Shown: positions 46,420 to 54,934, counted from the stretch's first letter. The stretch is DNA of 64,000 bases from Sulfitobacter sp. S190 (GCF_025141935.1 NZ_CP081120.1:186001-250000); one strand, 5' to 3'. Numbers and translations: made by a program. Notes: generated by a model not told the origin, from the sequence alone.

Positions 46420-46949
46420 GCGTCCAACTCCAACAGCTTCAGGGTCAGTGAGGCATGATCGATGCCGACAATTCTGGTCGTTCTAGCTCGCGCCTGCACC
46501 ACCGTATCGGGGTAGGCGGGGAACGCTGCGACAACGCTGATTTCGTAGAGTTCAACCGTGCGAAGTTCACGACGATTGCCGGATATTTGGTCATCAACGG
46601 CGCTGAATCCAAAAGACATGCCGCCCAGATCCCCGCGCTCGGCCAAGGCCAACACATCGCGACCCGCCTGAGTGTCAGGCAGATCAAGGTCGAAGGCCAA
46701 ACCGCGGCTATCTTCACTCAGGCGCAACGTACGGGATTTTGTGCGGGCCAGTACGCGAGACGGATCGTGGTCCACCAGTGCCAGAATATCGGTGCGTGTC
46801 GCCAGGGTGGCCTTAAAGGCACCAGGAGCTATCGTTTCGACCAGATCATCCCCTATTTCGGCCTCTGCGCCGAAGAGAGCGGCGTAGCCTTCCAGCCGCC
46901 GCCCCTTTGTGCGCAGCTCAGCCGCACGAAACCGTTTTTCGATGGTCAT
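46416..46949 (-). CDS. HK97-family prohead protease
   Basis: A 177-aa serine protease that matures the capsid. The catalytic His is in ALVDHDPSRVLART and the Ser in GGMSFGFSAVDD. The opening segment RRLEGYAALFGAEAEIGDDL is typical. It starts within the connector stop (4-base overlap) and overlaps the portal start by 4 bases. Separate capsid and protease genes fit the HK97 arrangement. Confidence 0.94.
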   Translation of the reverse strand: MTIEKRFRAAELRTKGRRLEGYAALFGAEAEIGDDLVETIAPGAFKATLATRTDILALVDHDPSRVLARTKSRTLRLSEDSRGLAFDLDLPDTQAGRDVLALAERGDLGGMSFGFSAVDDQISGNRRELRTVELYEISVVAAFPAYPDTVVQARARTTRIVGIDHASLTLKLLELDA

Positions 46950-47227
46950 AGGTTTACCTCCCGGTAGGGTGCAATGAGGCGGTCGACACCAATCGGGGTG
47001 AACCTGATTCCTTCTTCTGCCGTGGCCTCTTTATGCGCAAAAAAATGCGCGGCGAGCATCAGCGTGGCCTGTTTGACCGCTGGCGGAAGGGGTTCAGCCT
47101 CCATATCGACGTCGATCGACGCCAGATGGTCGATCGCTGCTTCAAGGCATTGCAACAAATCATCGTTGAAATAGGTTTCCCCATCTTCGACACGTACCTG
47201 TTTCCGCAATTCCGCCAGCGTCACCAT
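46946..47227 (-). CDS. Head-tail connector protein (gp6-like)
   Basis: A 93-aa helical adaptor. LAELRKQVRVEDGETYFNDDLLQCLEAAIDHL is the usual gp6-type opening, and the tail ends in the IAPYREV motif common at the C-terminus of these proteins. It would sit under the portal and accept a tail. Its ATG overlaps the capsid stop by one base. It is the only tail-facing protein in the element. Confidence 0.88.
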   Translation of the reverse strand: MVTLAELRKQVRVEDGETYFNDDLLQCLEAAIDHLASIDVDMEAEPLPPAVKQATLMLAAHFFAHKEATAEEGIRFTPIGVDRLIAPYREVNL

Positions 47228-48453
47228 CAGTCGATTTCCGCGAAGCGGAACCCTTCAGCGTGGCGCACGAGTACATCAGTGTCGAGGAATGCATGAAGGA
47301 TTGCACCCCCCTTGCTGGCAACGTCCGAATGATAAGGGTTCATCATTAGATCTACACCGGACCAGTAGCCGATGTAGAGGCTGGCCCACTCGCCATAGAT
47401 AAGGGCGTTTTTGTCGTTTGAAACGCCCAGATCGCCGGGCACCTGCGTCGAGCTTTCGGCCCGCTCGCTGTGAAATAGTTCTGACAGCGGGATCACGTGT
47501 CCGTCGCTGTCCTTTGTCTTACGGGCGGCGTTCATCACTGCTGGGTTGGTGAGAAAACCAGTTGTGCCTGTCACGTTGTCGGTTTCCAGCGCCGCAATGA
47601 GGTCTGCAGTAATATCGCTGTCAAAGACACCGCCCGGCAAGCTCAGCACGTCTTCATCGGCAAGAATGCCTATCGGCTCATTCGCACCGCCCCCCCGAAT
47701 GCCCGCGCTGTCAAGCTTCTGCGCGAGCAGATATGCCAGATCGGCTCGGAGGATAGGCTCGAGCGCCTGGTTGCTTTGCAAGAGCATCCGGCGGGAGAGC
47801 TCATATTCCGCGCTGACCGTTTTGGGCCCCATTGCCTTTTTTGCAAGGGTCGTATCAGAGCGGGTTGCGTCGGTATGCTCCGCACCCCAGCCCGCGCTAC
47901 CGGAAGCGGAAAGGCGGGGCAGCTCCAAGTTCCCAGTCAAGTTGCGCAGGATCGTTGCGCCCATCTCTTCAACACGAAGCGCTGCGCGGCGGCGGTCTGT
48001 CATGGCCGCAAGGTCAGTAGCGACCATGTTACCGCCGGTCCCGCCGACGGTGAGGGCCCGGGTTTCGCCGCCGAGGATGATCTCGGTAGGAACCATCACG
48101 CCGCGCACCTCGGCGCGGTCCTTTGCGAGCTCTTGATGCCATTCGGCTTCGCAGCCGGTCAGCACGCCGCTGCGGCTCTCCGCGACAGCTTTGGACAATG
48201 AATAACGCGCAAGGCTGCGGCGCTCTTCGCCACTAGCAACAGTTTCGCCGCCTGCTTCGAGCCGTTCAAACTCCGCAAGCTTCTCAGCGTCTGTCAGGCG
48301 ATTGTTGAGGCCTCGAACCTCGCCTTCGAGTGTGTCGAAGCGCTTGCGCTCCTCGCCGGACAGGTCGCGATTTTCGCCTTGGGCCTTGTCGCGGATAGCG
48401 GTCATTTCTGCGATTTTTGCGCTCCGCTGCTCTTTAATTTCCTTGATAGTCAT
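47227..48453 (-). CDS. HK97-type major capsid protein
   Basis: A 408-aa major capsid protein. The N-terminal 100 residues are a charged coiled-coil delta domain (KEIKEQRSAKIAEMTAIRDK onward), which acts as a scaffold and is removed by the protease. The HK97 fold follows, with QSNQALEPILRADLAYLLAQ, GGANEPIGIL and an ALIYGEW strand. The start is at MTIKEIKEQ with AAGGAACC upstream; the 22 residues before it overlap another gene and are rejected. Confidence 0.94.
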   Translation of the reverse strand: MTIKEIKEQRSAKIAEMTAIRDKAQGENRDLSGEERKRFDTLEGEVRGLNNRLTDAEKLAEFERLEAGGETVASGEERRSLARYSLSKAVAESRSGVLTGCEAEWHQELAKDRAEVRGVMVPTEIILGGETRALTVGGTGGNMVATDLAAMTDRRRAALRVEEMGATILRNLTGNLELPRLSASGSAGWGAEHTDATRSDTTLAKKAMGPKTVSAEYELSRRMLLQSNQALEPILRADLAYLLAQKLDSAGIRGGGANEPIGILADEDVLSLPGGVFDSDITADLIAALETDNVTGTTGFLTNPAVMNAARKTKDSDGHVIPLSELFHSERAESSTQVPGDLGVSNDKNALIYGEWASLYIGYWSGVDLMMNPYHSDVASKGGAILHAFLDTDVLVRHAEGFRFAEID

Positions 48454-48505
48454 CTGGTAGGTTCCTTCTAAGGGAAAATGCCGCCTCACGGCGGGGTTGG
48501 GTCCA

Positions 48506-49135
48506 TCAGGCCGGATCATCCGGCACGGGGCTACTGCGCTTCACAGCGGGTTGTTCGGTTGTGGCCCCGGCTTTGGACATGGCGTCCCTGACCTTGGTCA
48601 TGACGTCTTGAATTATGACACCAGCTCCGACAGAGACGTGCGTCAATTGAAGAAGCGCTTTCGTGGCCTTCGGTTTTCGTCTTGGACCAAAGCCGAATTT
48701 CAACTGCATTTTTTCGGTCCAGTAGTAGCCGCCCCAGCTGACTTCGCTGCCGCTAATGGTGGCCAAAACGACGAAGTTTTCCATGGGAACCGGAAGGACC
48801 GAAAATCCATCCCAATCTGGTGCAGAACGGTGTTCTTCGGCTCGTTCGATATAGGTTTCGAGGAACCAAAGAACCGCATCGGCGAGTGTGTTTGCAGCAG
48901 CAGGCGAAACCCCTATGTCATTCACCAAGTCTACAACCGTTGAGACGCGGATTATGTCCGCTGGACTGAAAAGCCACCGTCCAACGCGGTGCTTCTGTCC
49001 AACATTGATGACGCCGCGCTTCAACCAGTTGCGAAAGGTGAATGGATCCACACCAGAGAACGAAACAAGCTCGTCCGTGCTAAAAGAGCGTTCGTGGATA
49101 AGCTTCGTAAGCTCTCGGGGCGACAAATTCATCAT
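48506..49135 (-). CDS. MerR-like HTH protein between terminase and capsid genes
   Basis: A 209-aa protein. The N-terminal HTH (SFSTDELVSFSGVDPFTFRNWLKRGVI in parts, residues 17-45) is followed by GRWLFSPADIIRVSTVVDL, a MerR/AlpA-like layout with a wing. The rest is unrecognised and ends in a charged tail. It sits 52 bases upstream of the capsid gene, so it could be the regulator of the head operon. A DNA-binding packaging role is the alternative. Confidence 0.68.
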   Translation of the reverse strand: MMNLSPRELTKLIHERSFSTDELVSFSGVDPFTFRNWLKRGVINVGQKHRVGRWLFSPADIIRVSTVVDLVNDIGVSPAAANTLADAVLWFLETYIERAEEHRSAPDWDGFSVLPVPMENFVVLATISGSEVSWGGYYWTEKMQLKFGFGPRRKPKATKALLQLTHVSVGAGVIIQDVMTKVRDAMSKAGATTEQPAVKRSSPVPDDPA

Positions 49136-49233
49136 GGGTCAAATGACTAACGCTGTATCTGATGACCGTCAAGAGATTTGCACCTAAGCCTGCTCACCTT
49201 CTCGCTTCAACTACTCCGGGCTTCCCAAAAGCC

Positions 49234-49452
49234 CTACCGACAAAGCTCAATCATCCGGCCAATTTCATGGACCATCGCGTCAGCGACGCCAACCAGGGCG
49301 TCTCGATGCTGTTGCGGGGCGTGATCTTCAAAACTGTGCATCACAGCCATGTCAAGGGCATGACTCAGATTGCGAAGGTGGAATACGTGGTCCTCCATCT
49401 GGCAGAGGGTTTCGTCTGGCGTGCTAAATTTTTTCGATTCATGTTGGGTCAT
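49234..49452 (-). CDS. Small helical protein, unrecognised
   Basis: A 72-aa protein from MTQHESKKFSTPDETLCQME. Two amphipathic helices are seen, with HRDALVGVADAMVHEIGRMIE near the end, a pattern common in small phage-borne proteins of unknown function. A longer frame upstream to 49647 is not convincing. It is on the same strand as the capsid genes, 98 bases upstream of the HTH gene. Confidence 0.5.
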   Translation of the reverse strand: MTQHESKKFSTPDETLCQMEDHVFHLRNLSHALDMAVMHSFEDHAPQQHRDALVGVADAMVHEIGRMIELCR

Positions 49453-50195
49453 ATCGACACTCTCACAGTTTAGGCTTTCTACGGCCAATACCAGCGGCGG
49501 GCTGGCGCCGGGGTGGTAGAAACCTCCTGTGAGAGAGGCGCGACGTTTTTCCCAAAGGGTCTTGCATGGCGTCGCCACCCCGACATATGATGTCGAAGTG
49601 CGATACGCCGCCAAGCGCCATCGCCTTTTGACCGCTCCACGCGCCAACGTGGGAAAACCTTGTCCAGGTGTTGCGGTCGATCACAGTCCGGGTTTCTACG
49701 CCCAGCTCCACCCTTACCCAAAAAGAGGCTACTTTCAAGTGCTCCGAAGACAGCGGAGCGGGCGGGGCCGATGAGAAACTATATTTTGTAGGACAGAAAA
49801 TGCAGAAAAGTGATCGCCACGCAAAAAATAGCCCAGCATTGCAGCACGAGGCGGGGGATAGAGCTTTCGTATTTGCCCAGCAGCTCTCCGAATTTTTGGT
49901 AGAGCATCCCTTTGTGCAGGCCGCTCCCCATCTGAAGCATGAAGCTGAAGAAATAGAGCGCCGGCTCGCTGATTTGTACCAAAGAATCTGGACAACTGAG
50001 ATTTAAGATTAAACCGATCCGCTCCACCTTTCTCGTTTGTGGAAAATAATCTGATGGGCGAGCCACTTTGCAAATGGCCCGCCCTGCCGTTTCAACCCCT
50101 GCTATGGAAGACAAGGGCGCGACTGCCGGGGTTTACCCACTCGCCGGCGAACGGAGATGCTGCGCGCTGATGGACAACGCAGGGTGCATCTAACC
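49453..50195. other. 743-base stretch with at most one small gene
   Basis: Lies between the 72-aa gene and the terminase. Apart from the plus-strand candidate at 49800-50006 I find no frame with a convincing start, ribosome site and protein pattern. Several overlapping frames of 80-110 codons exist on both strands but read as random. A regulatory or packaging-site role (cos or pac) is possible and untested. Confidence 0.45.
49800..50006 (+). CDS. Small plus-strand helical protein, candidate
   Basis: A 68-aa protein starting MQKSDRHAKN, with AGGA nine bases before the ATG. The body (QQLSEFLVEHPFVQAAPHLK, then HEAEEIERRLADLYQRIW) is strongly amphipathic and protein-like. It is the only probable plus-strand gene of element 2. 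No family is recognised. An opposing minus-strand frame over the same bases has a less natural composition. Confidence 0.5.
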   Translation: MQKSDRHAKNSPALQHEAGDRAFVFAQQLSEFLVEHPFVQAAPHLKHEAEEIERRLADLYQRIWTTEI

Positions 50196-51857
50196 CTACT
50201 CCATGAGCTCCGCGAGACAGGCAGGCATCGCTTCTTCTTCCTCGCGGTCGATTGCGGCTAGCGCCATCGCCAGCGCCACCATCCCATCGATCCGACCGCT
50301 GGACTTGTTCTTGGCCAGCTTCCTGTTGCCTGCGTTATCCATCTCGACAACCGAATTCGACGCGCAGTAAGTGAGCAGCGGATTTTCGGCATGCCGCAAC
50401 TTCGCCTCAGCAACCATCCGTTCCAGCTTGTCGACCGCCGGAGCCATTTCCCGAAAACTCTGGGCGAAGGGTTCCAATGGAATATTGCTGCCCATGCGTG
50501 CAAGCTCGCGCTTAAGGTCCTGGATACGCCATTTGTCATAGGCAATGCGCTGCACGTTGTAGGTGTCGCAAGCCTCCGCGATTGCTTCTGCGACATATCC
50601 GGGATCTACGACGGAACCGGGAATGAGGCGCAGAAAGCCTTGCTTTGCCCAAATATCGTAGGGAACGCGGTCGAGTTCAGATTTTTCCCGAATGCCATTC
50701 TCAGGCAGGAAGAATTGGGGCAAGACGTCCACGGACCCTAGCCCATCAGGAAAAACCATTACAAAGGCAGTGAGATCGCGCGACTGCGACAGATCTAGGC
50801 CACCGTAGCAGGTCCGGCCGACCAGTGATTCGAAATCAACCGCACCACCGTTCGCGTCCCATTCGGCTTTTGCGAGAAAACGCACGTGCGCATCGACGCG
50901 CTGATTTAGGATCAGGTTTCGGAAACCTTGTTCCGCTGCGGGCATTCGCTTCGCCTGGGCCGCTTGCCGCTGCACATCATCAAGTGATCGGAAGTCGCCC
51001 AGGGCCGGGTTCGCCTTCAGCCACGTCGCCTCGGACCATGGATCATCGTCCATATCGGCCCCATAGAACGTCAGGTGAAAGCTGGGATCTTCAACCTCAC
51101 CTGCATTGATTTTTTTGCCGTAGTCGATTAGCTCGGACATGACTGCGTGATCGCTCGCAGCTTGGGTGCTTATCACGCACAATAGCGGATTATCGCGCGC
51201 GCCCATCGCAGTATCGAGCGCTTCGTAAAGGTCGCGCTTTGGAGCGGTGCCCAATTCGTCGTAGATCGTGAAGCTGGGCGAAAGACCCTGCTTGGTGCTG
51301 GCATCGGCAGACAGCGCAGCGAAGATCGAGCCTTTGCCTTGGCCGCTCAAAACCTCAATCCGCTTGCTGAATTTGACCACGTTGCAGCGGGCGTCGAGTT
51401 CGGGATGTTCGTCTAGAATTGCGACCATCTCCGCGAAGGTTTTGCCCGATTGCGTTTTGTCGTTCGCGGCTGCGTAGACCTCGCCTCGGCTCTCCGCTTC
51501 TGGGCCCAGCAGGTGGCAAAGCCCAAGGCCGGCGACAAGCTGCGTCTTGCCGTTTTTTCGGGCCATCGACAGCACTGCGGTGCGTACGGGGCGGCGTCCG
51601 GTTTCGTCTTCTCCATAGACCGCCTCAAGGAAGTTCCATTGCCAATCGCGCAACACTAGCTTTGAGCCGGCCAGCGAACCTTGCGTAATCGGTAGATCTT
51701 CGAGGAAAGCGCCGACCCTTTCGACCCGGGACAGGTCGGGTTCCTCCCAGGGCAAAACGCTGCGCAGCGCCGAAACTTCGTGCTGGGCGAAGCCGAAAGC
51801 ACCTTGCTCACTGACAACAGATAACTTCGGCTTGGCACCCTTTCCACGCTGACCCAT
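50196..51857 (-). CDS. Phage terminase large subunit
   Basis: A 553-aa DNA-packaging ATPase and nuclease of the HK97/Terminase_1 type. The Walker A-like motif is SMARKNGKTQLVAGLGL near residue 100, and Walker B is FTIYDELGTAP near residue 198. The RNase H-like nuclease has YGGLDLSQSRDLTAFVMVF and the late acidic block SGRIDGMVALAMAL. The length is normal. No small-subunit gene is recognised next to it; the HNH gene lies 175 bases upstream, as in many HK97-like systems. Confidence 0.93.
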   Translation of the reverse strand: MGQRGKGAKPKLSVVSEQGAFGFAQHEVSALRSVLPWEEPDLSRVERVGAFLEDLPITQGSLAGSKLVLRDWQWNFLEAVYGEDETGRRPVRTAVLSMARKNGKTQLVAGLGLCHLLGPEAESRGEVYAAANDKTQSGKTFAEMVAILDEHPELDARCNVVKFSKRIEVLSGQGKGSIFAALSADASTKQGLSPSFTIYDELGTAPKRDLYEALDTAMGARDNPLLCVISTQAASDHAVMSELIDYGKKINAGEVEDPSFHLTFYGADMDDDPWSEATWLKANPALGDFRSLDDVQRQAAQAKRMPAAEQGFRNLILNQRVDAHVRFLAKAEWDANGGAVDFESLVGRTCYGGLDLSQSRDLTAFVMVFPDGLGSVDVLPQFFLPENGIREKSELDRVPYDIWAKQGFLRLIPGSVVDPGYVAEAIAEACDTYNVQRIAYDKWRIQDLKRELARMGSNIPLEPFAQSFREMAPAVDKLERMVAEAKLRHAENPLLTYCASNSVVEMDNAGNRKLAKNKSSGRIDGMVALAMALAAIDREEEEAMPACLAELME

Positions 51858-52032
51858 TAGGTAAGTATCCTTGCCATATTATGACTTGAAGACAGACCCG
51901 AATCGGTTCCAGAATGTCCAAAATCAATTTTAGGTCCGGTTTGAATCCTAATTAAGTATCTCCCACTATACAGACAGGGTCTGGAGCTGCTCTCCGCTGG
52001 TGGTCGGGCATACCCCCACTTCGAAATAGGTA

Positions 52033-52356
52033 TCATGTGCTGACCTTCCACCACGTATCAGAGGGATCGACAGGGTTGCCATCGACGTTACAGCCCTTGA
52101 ACCGACGCCCGGTTGAGTTGACGTGATCGCGGTCTACGTTCGCCGTCTTCTCACTGTGGCATGGCCCGCAGAGAGACATCAGGCCGTCAAGGGACGGGAA
52201 GGGATCTCCACCTTTGCGAATGGGGGTTATGTGATCGACAGTGTTGGCTTCGGTCGCAAAGCCTCGCATTTCACAGATGATGCAAACAGGTGAGGAGGCG
52301 AGCTTAGCAAGCCGGAGCTTCTGCCATTGCGTGGTGCAGTAAGGCCAACGCGCCAT
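52033..52356 (-). CDS. HNH endonuclease, phage packaging type
   Basis: A 107-aa HNH protein. Zn-type cysteines lie in SPVCIICEMRG and SLCGPCHSEKT, with the HNH core NTVDHITPIRKGGDP ... LMSLCGPCHSEKT. HNH proteins next to terminases are needed for cohesive-end cutting in HK97-like phages. It overlaps the preceding small gene by 3 bases. Confidence 0.9.
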   Translation of the reverse strand: MARWPYCTTQWQKLRLAKLASSPVCIICEMRGFATEANTVDHITPIRKGGDPFPSLDGLMSLCGPCHSEKTANVDRDHVNSTGRRFKGCNVDGNPVDPSDTWWKVST

Positions 52357-52529
52357 CAGTTCGCTTCCCCAGCCAAGCGCTGTAGCTCGAAAGCAATCTC
52401 GCTCTTTTCCTCATGGAAGCGGTGAGGATCGCGGTGATCTGGTCGTAGCCATTGAACCCGCTGTGCCAGTTCGGCCAATACATCACCGGGCTGCCTCTTC
52501 TGTTGCCCTGTTGGCTTACTGTGCTGCAT
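52356..52529 (-). CDS. Small protein between replication and HNH genes
   Basis: A 57-aa protein from MQHSKPTGQQ, with GGGGAGG nine bases upstream. The tail RFHEEKSEIAFELQRLAGE is typical of a small conserved protein seen beside phage replication genes; function unknown. It overlaps the replication gene end by 14 bases and the HNH start by 3. Confidence 0.6.
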   Translation of the reverse strand: MQHSKPTGQQKRQPGDVLAELAQRVQWLRPDHRDPHRFHEEKSEIAFELQRLAGEAN

Positions 52530-53259
52530 GGCGGCTGGCCTCCCCATCGATCAGATCGGCAAAGAAAAAGATTGCCTGTGCAGTTGCTTCGGGCGTGGTT
52601 GGGGGTTTGATAGATGGCAGCCAAAAATAGATCGCACCCGTCTTCTCAGCAATCTGAACCAACGGAAGCTCAATGAGCTTGGGTAGACCTTGGTTGCTTA
52701 GCCATTCACCCCAATCGTTTAGGGCATCCCATTTGTCCTTTGGGATCGCTCTAGGCCCTTCGGTCGCGTTGCCTTCGAATCGAGTTTCCATGTGCGGATC
52801 GAGGGCAGAGGGCCGCTTGGTCGGTATCTGCCGCCTCCTTTGTTCTAAAGATTGTTCTTCCTTATAATGCGAGGGGGCGATTTCTCCCCCCTTTTGCTGT
52901 AAATCCTCCCCCCTTTTTTCCGCTTGCGCGGGATGATTTACCCCCCCTTGTTTTGCACGAAACGCTATGATTTTTCTTGGTGTGAGCAGCCGAAGTCTGG
53001 GCGCTTTCCCCCGCCCGCCGTCACCTATAGCCATGAGCCATCCGGCATTCCGAAGCTCACGCATCGCGCGCTTGATTGTGTCGCGGTGCAGCTTGAGGTA
53101 GTCGGCAAGCGTTTCTTGAGACGGGTTTATCTGGCCCGTTTCAGCGTTCGCAAATTGGATGGCAAGAGCAGCAGCGATGGTCTTTGCAGCGCCGGAGAGG
53201 CCTTCAACCTGAAGGACCGCCTTGGCCCACTCAAAGCGATTAAGTGTTTTCTCACCCAT
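52516..53259 (-). CDS. HTH replication protein (phage O-like)
   Basis: A 247-aa protein. A winged HTH (KTIAAALAIQFANAETGQ followed by PSQETLADYLKLHRDTIKRAMRELRNAGWL in parts) lies at residues 25-85, followed by a Gly/Lys-rich linker with GGVNHP, RGEDLQQ and KGGEIAP, then an unrecognised C-terminal domain. The linker DNA carries three iteron-like repeats. The start at MGEKTLNRFE is preferred over 53331. It is the first gene of the element 2 operon and parallels the replication gene of element 1. Confidence 0.75.
   Translation of the reverse strand: MGEKTLNRFEWAKAVLQVEGLSGAAKTIAAALAIQFANAETGQINPSQETLADYLKLHRDTIKRAMRELRNAGWLMAIGDGGRGKAPRLRLLTPRKIIAFRAKQGGVNHPAQAEKRGEDLQQKGGEIAPSHYKEEQSLEQRRRQIPTKRPSALDPHMETRFEGNATEGPRAIPKDKWDALNDWGEWLSNQGLPKLIELPLVQIAEKTGAIYFWLPSIKPPTTPEATAQAIFFFADLIDGEASRHAAQ
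52879..52954. repeat. Three iteron-like repeats inside the replication gene
   Basis: The plus strand reads GATTTCTCCCCCCTTTT at 52879-52895, AAATCCTCCCCCCTTTT at 52901, and GATTTACCCCCCCTTGT at 52935. These share (A/G)ATTT..CCCCCCTT at 22- and 34-base spacing. Location in the linker of an O-like gene is the classical place for an origin. The matching protein motif GG-x-x-x-P could also explain some of the repetition. Confidence 0.5.
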
Positions 53260-53503
53260 GGCGCACCGCCAGGCTTGCACCAAGTGCAATTTTGGGAGTA
53301 TGGTGGCGCGAAAGCTCAGTCGCTTTTTCATGCAGTTTGACCTCGGATGCGCCCGCCAGCGCTCCGGGGTTTTTCTTTGGATGTTCGGTCAGACTGTGTC
53401 CCAGTCGTTCACCTAACAGATTGAACCGCTGCGTAGCGCAAAGATGCTCTGTGTCCCAATAGGTTGATTGATTTAGCTGTATAATTCCACTTTTTTGGCA
53501 GTT

Positions 53504-53518
53504 CTGCCGGGGTCGCCA
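53504..53518 (+). repeat. Attachment site copy 3, right end of element 2
   Basis: CTGCCGGGGTCGCCA matches the last 15 bases of the tRNA; with the next two bases (TT) it matches copy 2 over 17. Further left the match decays (TTCTG against TCCTG). hemN starts again at normal chromosomal spacing beyond it. Confidence 0.8.
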
Positions 53519-53540
53519 TTATTATTCGCCCTCTTGGGGT

Positions 53541-54899
53541 TCAGATAGCTGCGGAATGTGCTTCTGTTTGTGGGCTTGCGCAGAGGTCTATTCGGCTGGC
53601 GATGATGCGGGCGAGGGGGTGGAAGGGCGGACGCAGGTGCAGGCGCTCGGGGGATGTTGCGAATCCGTCCGGCAGGAAGGTCAGCAGACCGCGGGCGGTT
53701 TCTGCGATTGTGTCGGCCATGTCGGGGTGCGTGCGCAGAAGTTTTTCCTTGTCGAAGACGAACCGGCACATGAGATCGGAGATAATGTCGGACACCAACG
53801 TGTCATGCGCGGACATGGTGTAGCCCTTGCGCCCCGCCAATCCGCCCGCATGGATAAGGGATTGATAGGCTGAGGTCGCGGGTGCGTTCTGGCTGTATCC
53901 TTCGCGGAAATATGAGATCGCGGAGGCGCCGAGGCCGATCAGTGTGGGGCTGTCATCATCGGTGTAGCCTTGAAAGTTCCGCCTCAGGGTGCCCGCCTGC
54001 GCGGCTCGGGCCAAGCTGTCGGTGGAGCGGGCGAAGTGATCGATCCCGACGGGGAGATAGCCCGCGGTTTCGAAATGGTCGCGCGCGATTTCGGACAGGA
54101 TGAAACGCGCGTCGGGGGAGGGCAGATCCTCGTCCTTGATCATCACCTGCCGCTTCGACATCCATGGTACATGCGCGTAGCCGTAAATCGCCAGCCGGTC
54201 CGGCTGCAGATCGCGCACCCGGTCTAGTGTCGCGCGAAAGGTTGCCTCCGTCTGGCGTGGCAATCCGTAAAGCAGATCGATGTTGAGACTGCGAACCCCA
54301 TCGCCGCGCAGCCTGTCGATGACGTCGCGCGTCTGGGCGGGGCTTTGGCGTCTGCCGATGGCCTCTTGCACGGCAGCTTCGAAATCCTGCACGCCGACGC
54401 TTGCACGCTGCAGCCCGTAACTCGCCAGGATATCGAGAGTGTCGGGGTCCGCTTCGGTCGGGTCGACCTCTACCGAGAATTCGAAGCGGTCGGATTGTGC
54501 AAAGGCATCAAAGAGGGCGGCCAGCAAGCGGTCCATCGTATGCGCGGTCAGGATCGTGGGCGTGCCGCCCCCCAGATGCAGCCGCCGCATGCGAATACCC
54601 GGTGCGAGGCGGGACCGAACGCGCCTGATCTCGGCCAGCAGCGTTTCGATATAGGCGTCTATCGGCGCGCTGGTCTGGGTGCCTTGGGTCCGACAGGCGC
54701 AGAACCAGCAAAGCCGTTTGCAGAAAGGGATGTGGACATAAACAGATATTTCGTCGCTGTTTGGGACCGCGTGCAGCCACTTTTCCTGCCGCGCGGCGCC
54801 AACGCCGGGAAGGAAGTGGTTGGCGGGGGGATAGCTGGTGTAGCGGGGGACTTTCGCGTCAAAAAGTCCGTAGCGTCGAAGGTGGTCGATTTGTTCCAT
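53541..54899 (-). CDS. hemN: Oxygen-independent coproporphyrinogen III dehydrogenase
   Basis: Radical-SAM enzyme of anaerobic heme synthesis, 452 aa. The cluster motif is C60-x3-C64-x2-C67 with an extra C69, in the family context YVHIPFCKRLCWFCACRT. The opening PRYTSYPPANHF matches HemN rather than HemW. It is divergent from fnrL with one FNR box between them, centred about 42 bases from the ATG, which suggests FnrL activation. There is no clear ribosome site before the ATG. It is the first chromosomal gene right of the integrated elements. Confidence 0.94.
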   Translation of the reverse strand: MEQIDHLRRYGLFDAKVPRYTSYPPANHFLPGVGAARQEKWLHAVPNSDEISVYVHIPFCKRLCWFCACRTQGTQTSAPIDAYIETLLAEIRRVRSRLAPGIRMRRLHLGGGTPTILTAHTMDRLLAALFDAFAQSDRFEFSVEVDPTEADPDTLDILASYGLQRASVGVQDFEAAVQEAIGRRQSPAQTRDVIDRLRGDGVRSLNIDLLYGLPRQTEATFRATLDRVRDLQPDRLAIYGYAHVPWMSKRQVMIKDEDLPSPDARFILSEIARDHFETAGYLPVGIDHFARSTDSLARAAQAGTLRRNFQGYTDDDSPTLIGLGASAISYFREGYSQNAPATSAYQSLIHAGGLAGRKGYTMSAHDTLVSDIISDLMCRFVFDKEKLLRTHPDMADTIAETARGLLTFLPDGFATSPERLHLRPPFHPLARIIASRIDLCASPQTEAHSAAI

Positions 54900-54934
54900 G
54901 AGGTCGTTTATGCTGAGCCCAACGCAAACCCTCC

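Larger units (their letters stand above)
43882..53518. mobile_element. Element 2: capsid-encoding, tailless phage-derived element
   Basis: About 9.6 kb between attachment repeats. Nearly all genes are on the minus strand in the order replication protein, small ORF, HNH, large terminase, HTH protein, capsid, connector, prohead protease, portal, small ORF, integrase. No tail tape measure, tail tube, baseplate, fibre, holin or endolysin is seen. This gene set is that of a capsid-forming phage satellite or of a prophage that has lost its tail half. The head genes look intact and overlap in the tight manner of a working operon. Confidence 0.85.

Noticed and set aside
51858..52054. A small terminase subunit gene between HNH and large terminase
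   Set aside because: The only frame (65 codons) overlaps the HNH 3' end, is rich in Ser/Gly/Pro and lacks an HTH. No small subunit is called.
43929..53503. Element 2 as a gene transfer agent cluster
   Set aside because: Rhodobacterales gene transfer agents carry a full tail module, have no integrase and no attachment repeats. Here integrase and repeats are present and tails absent.
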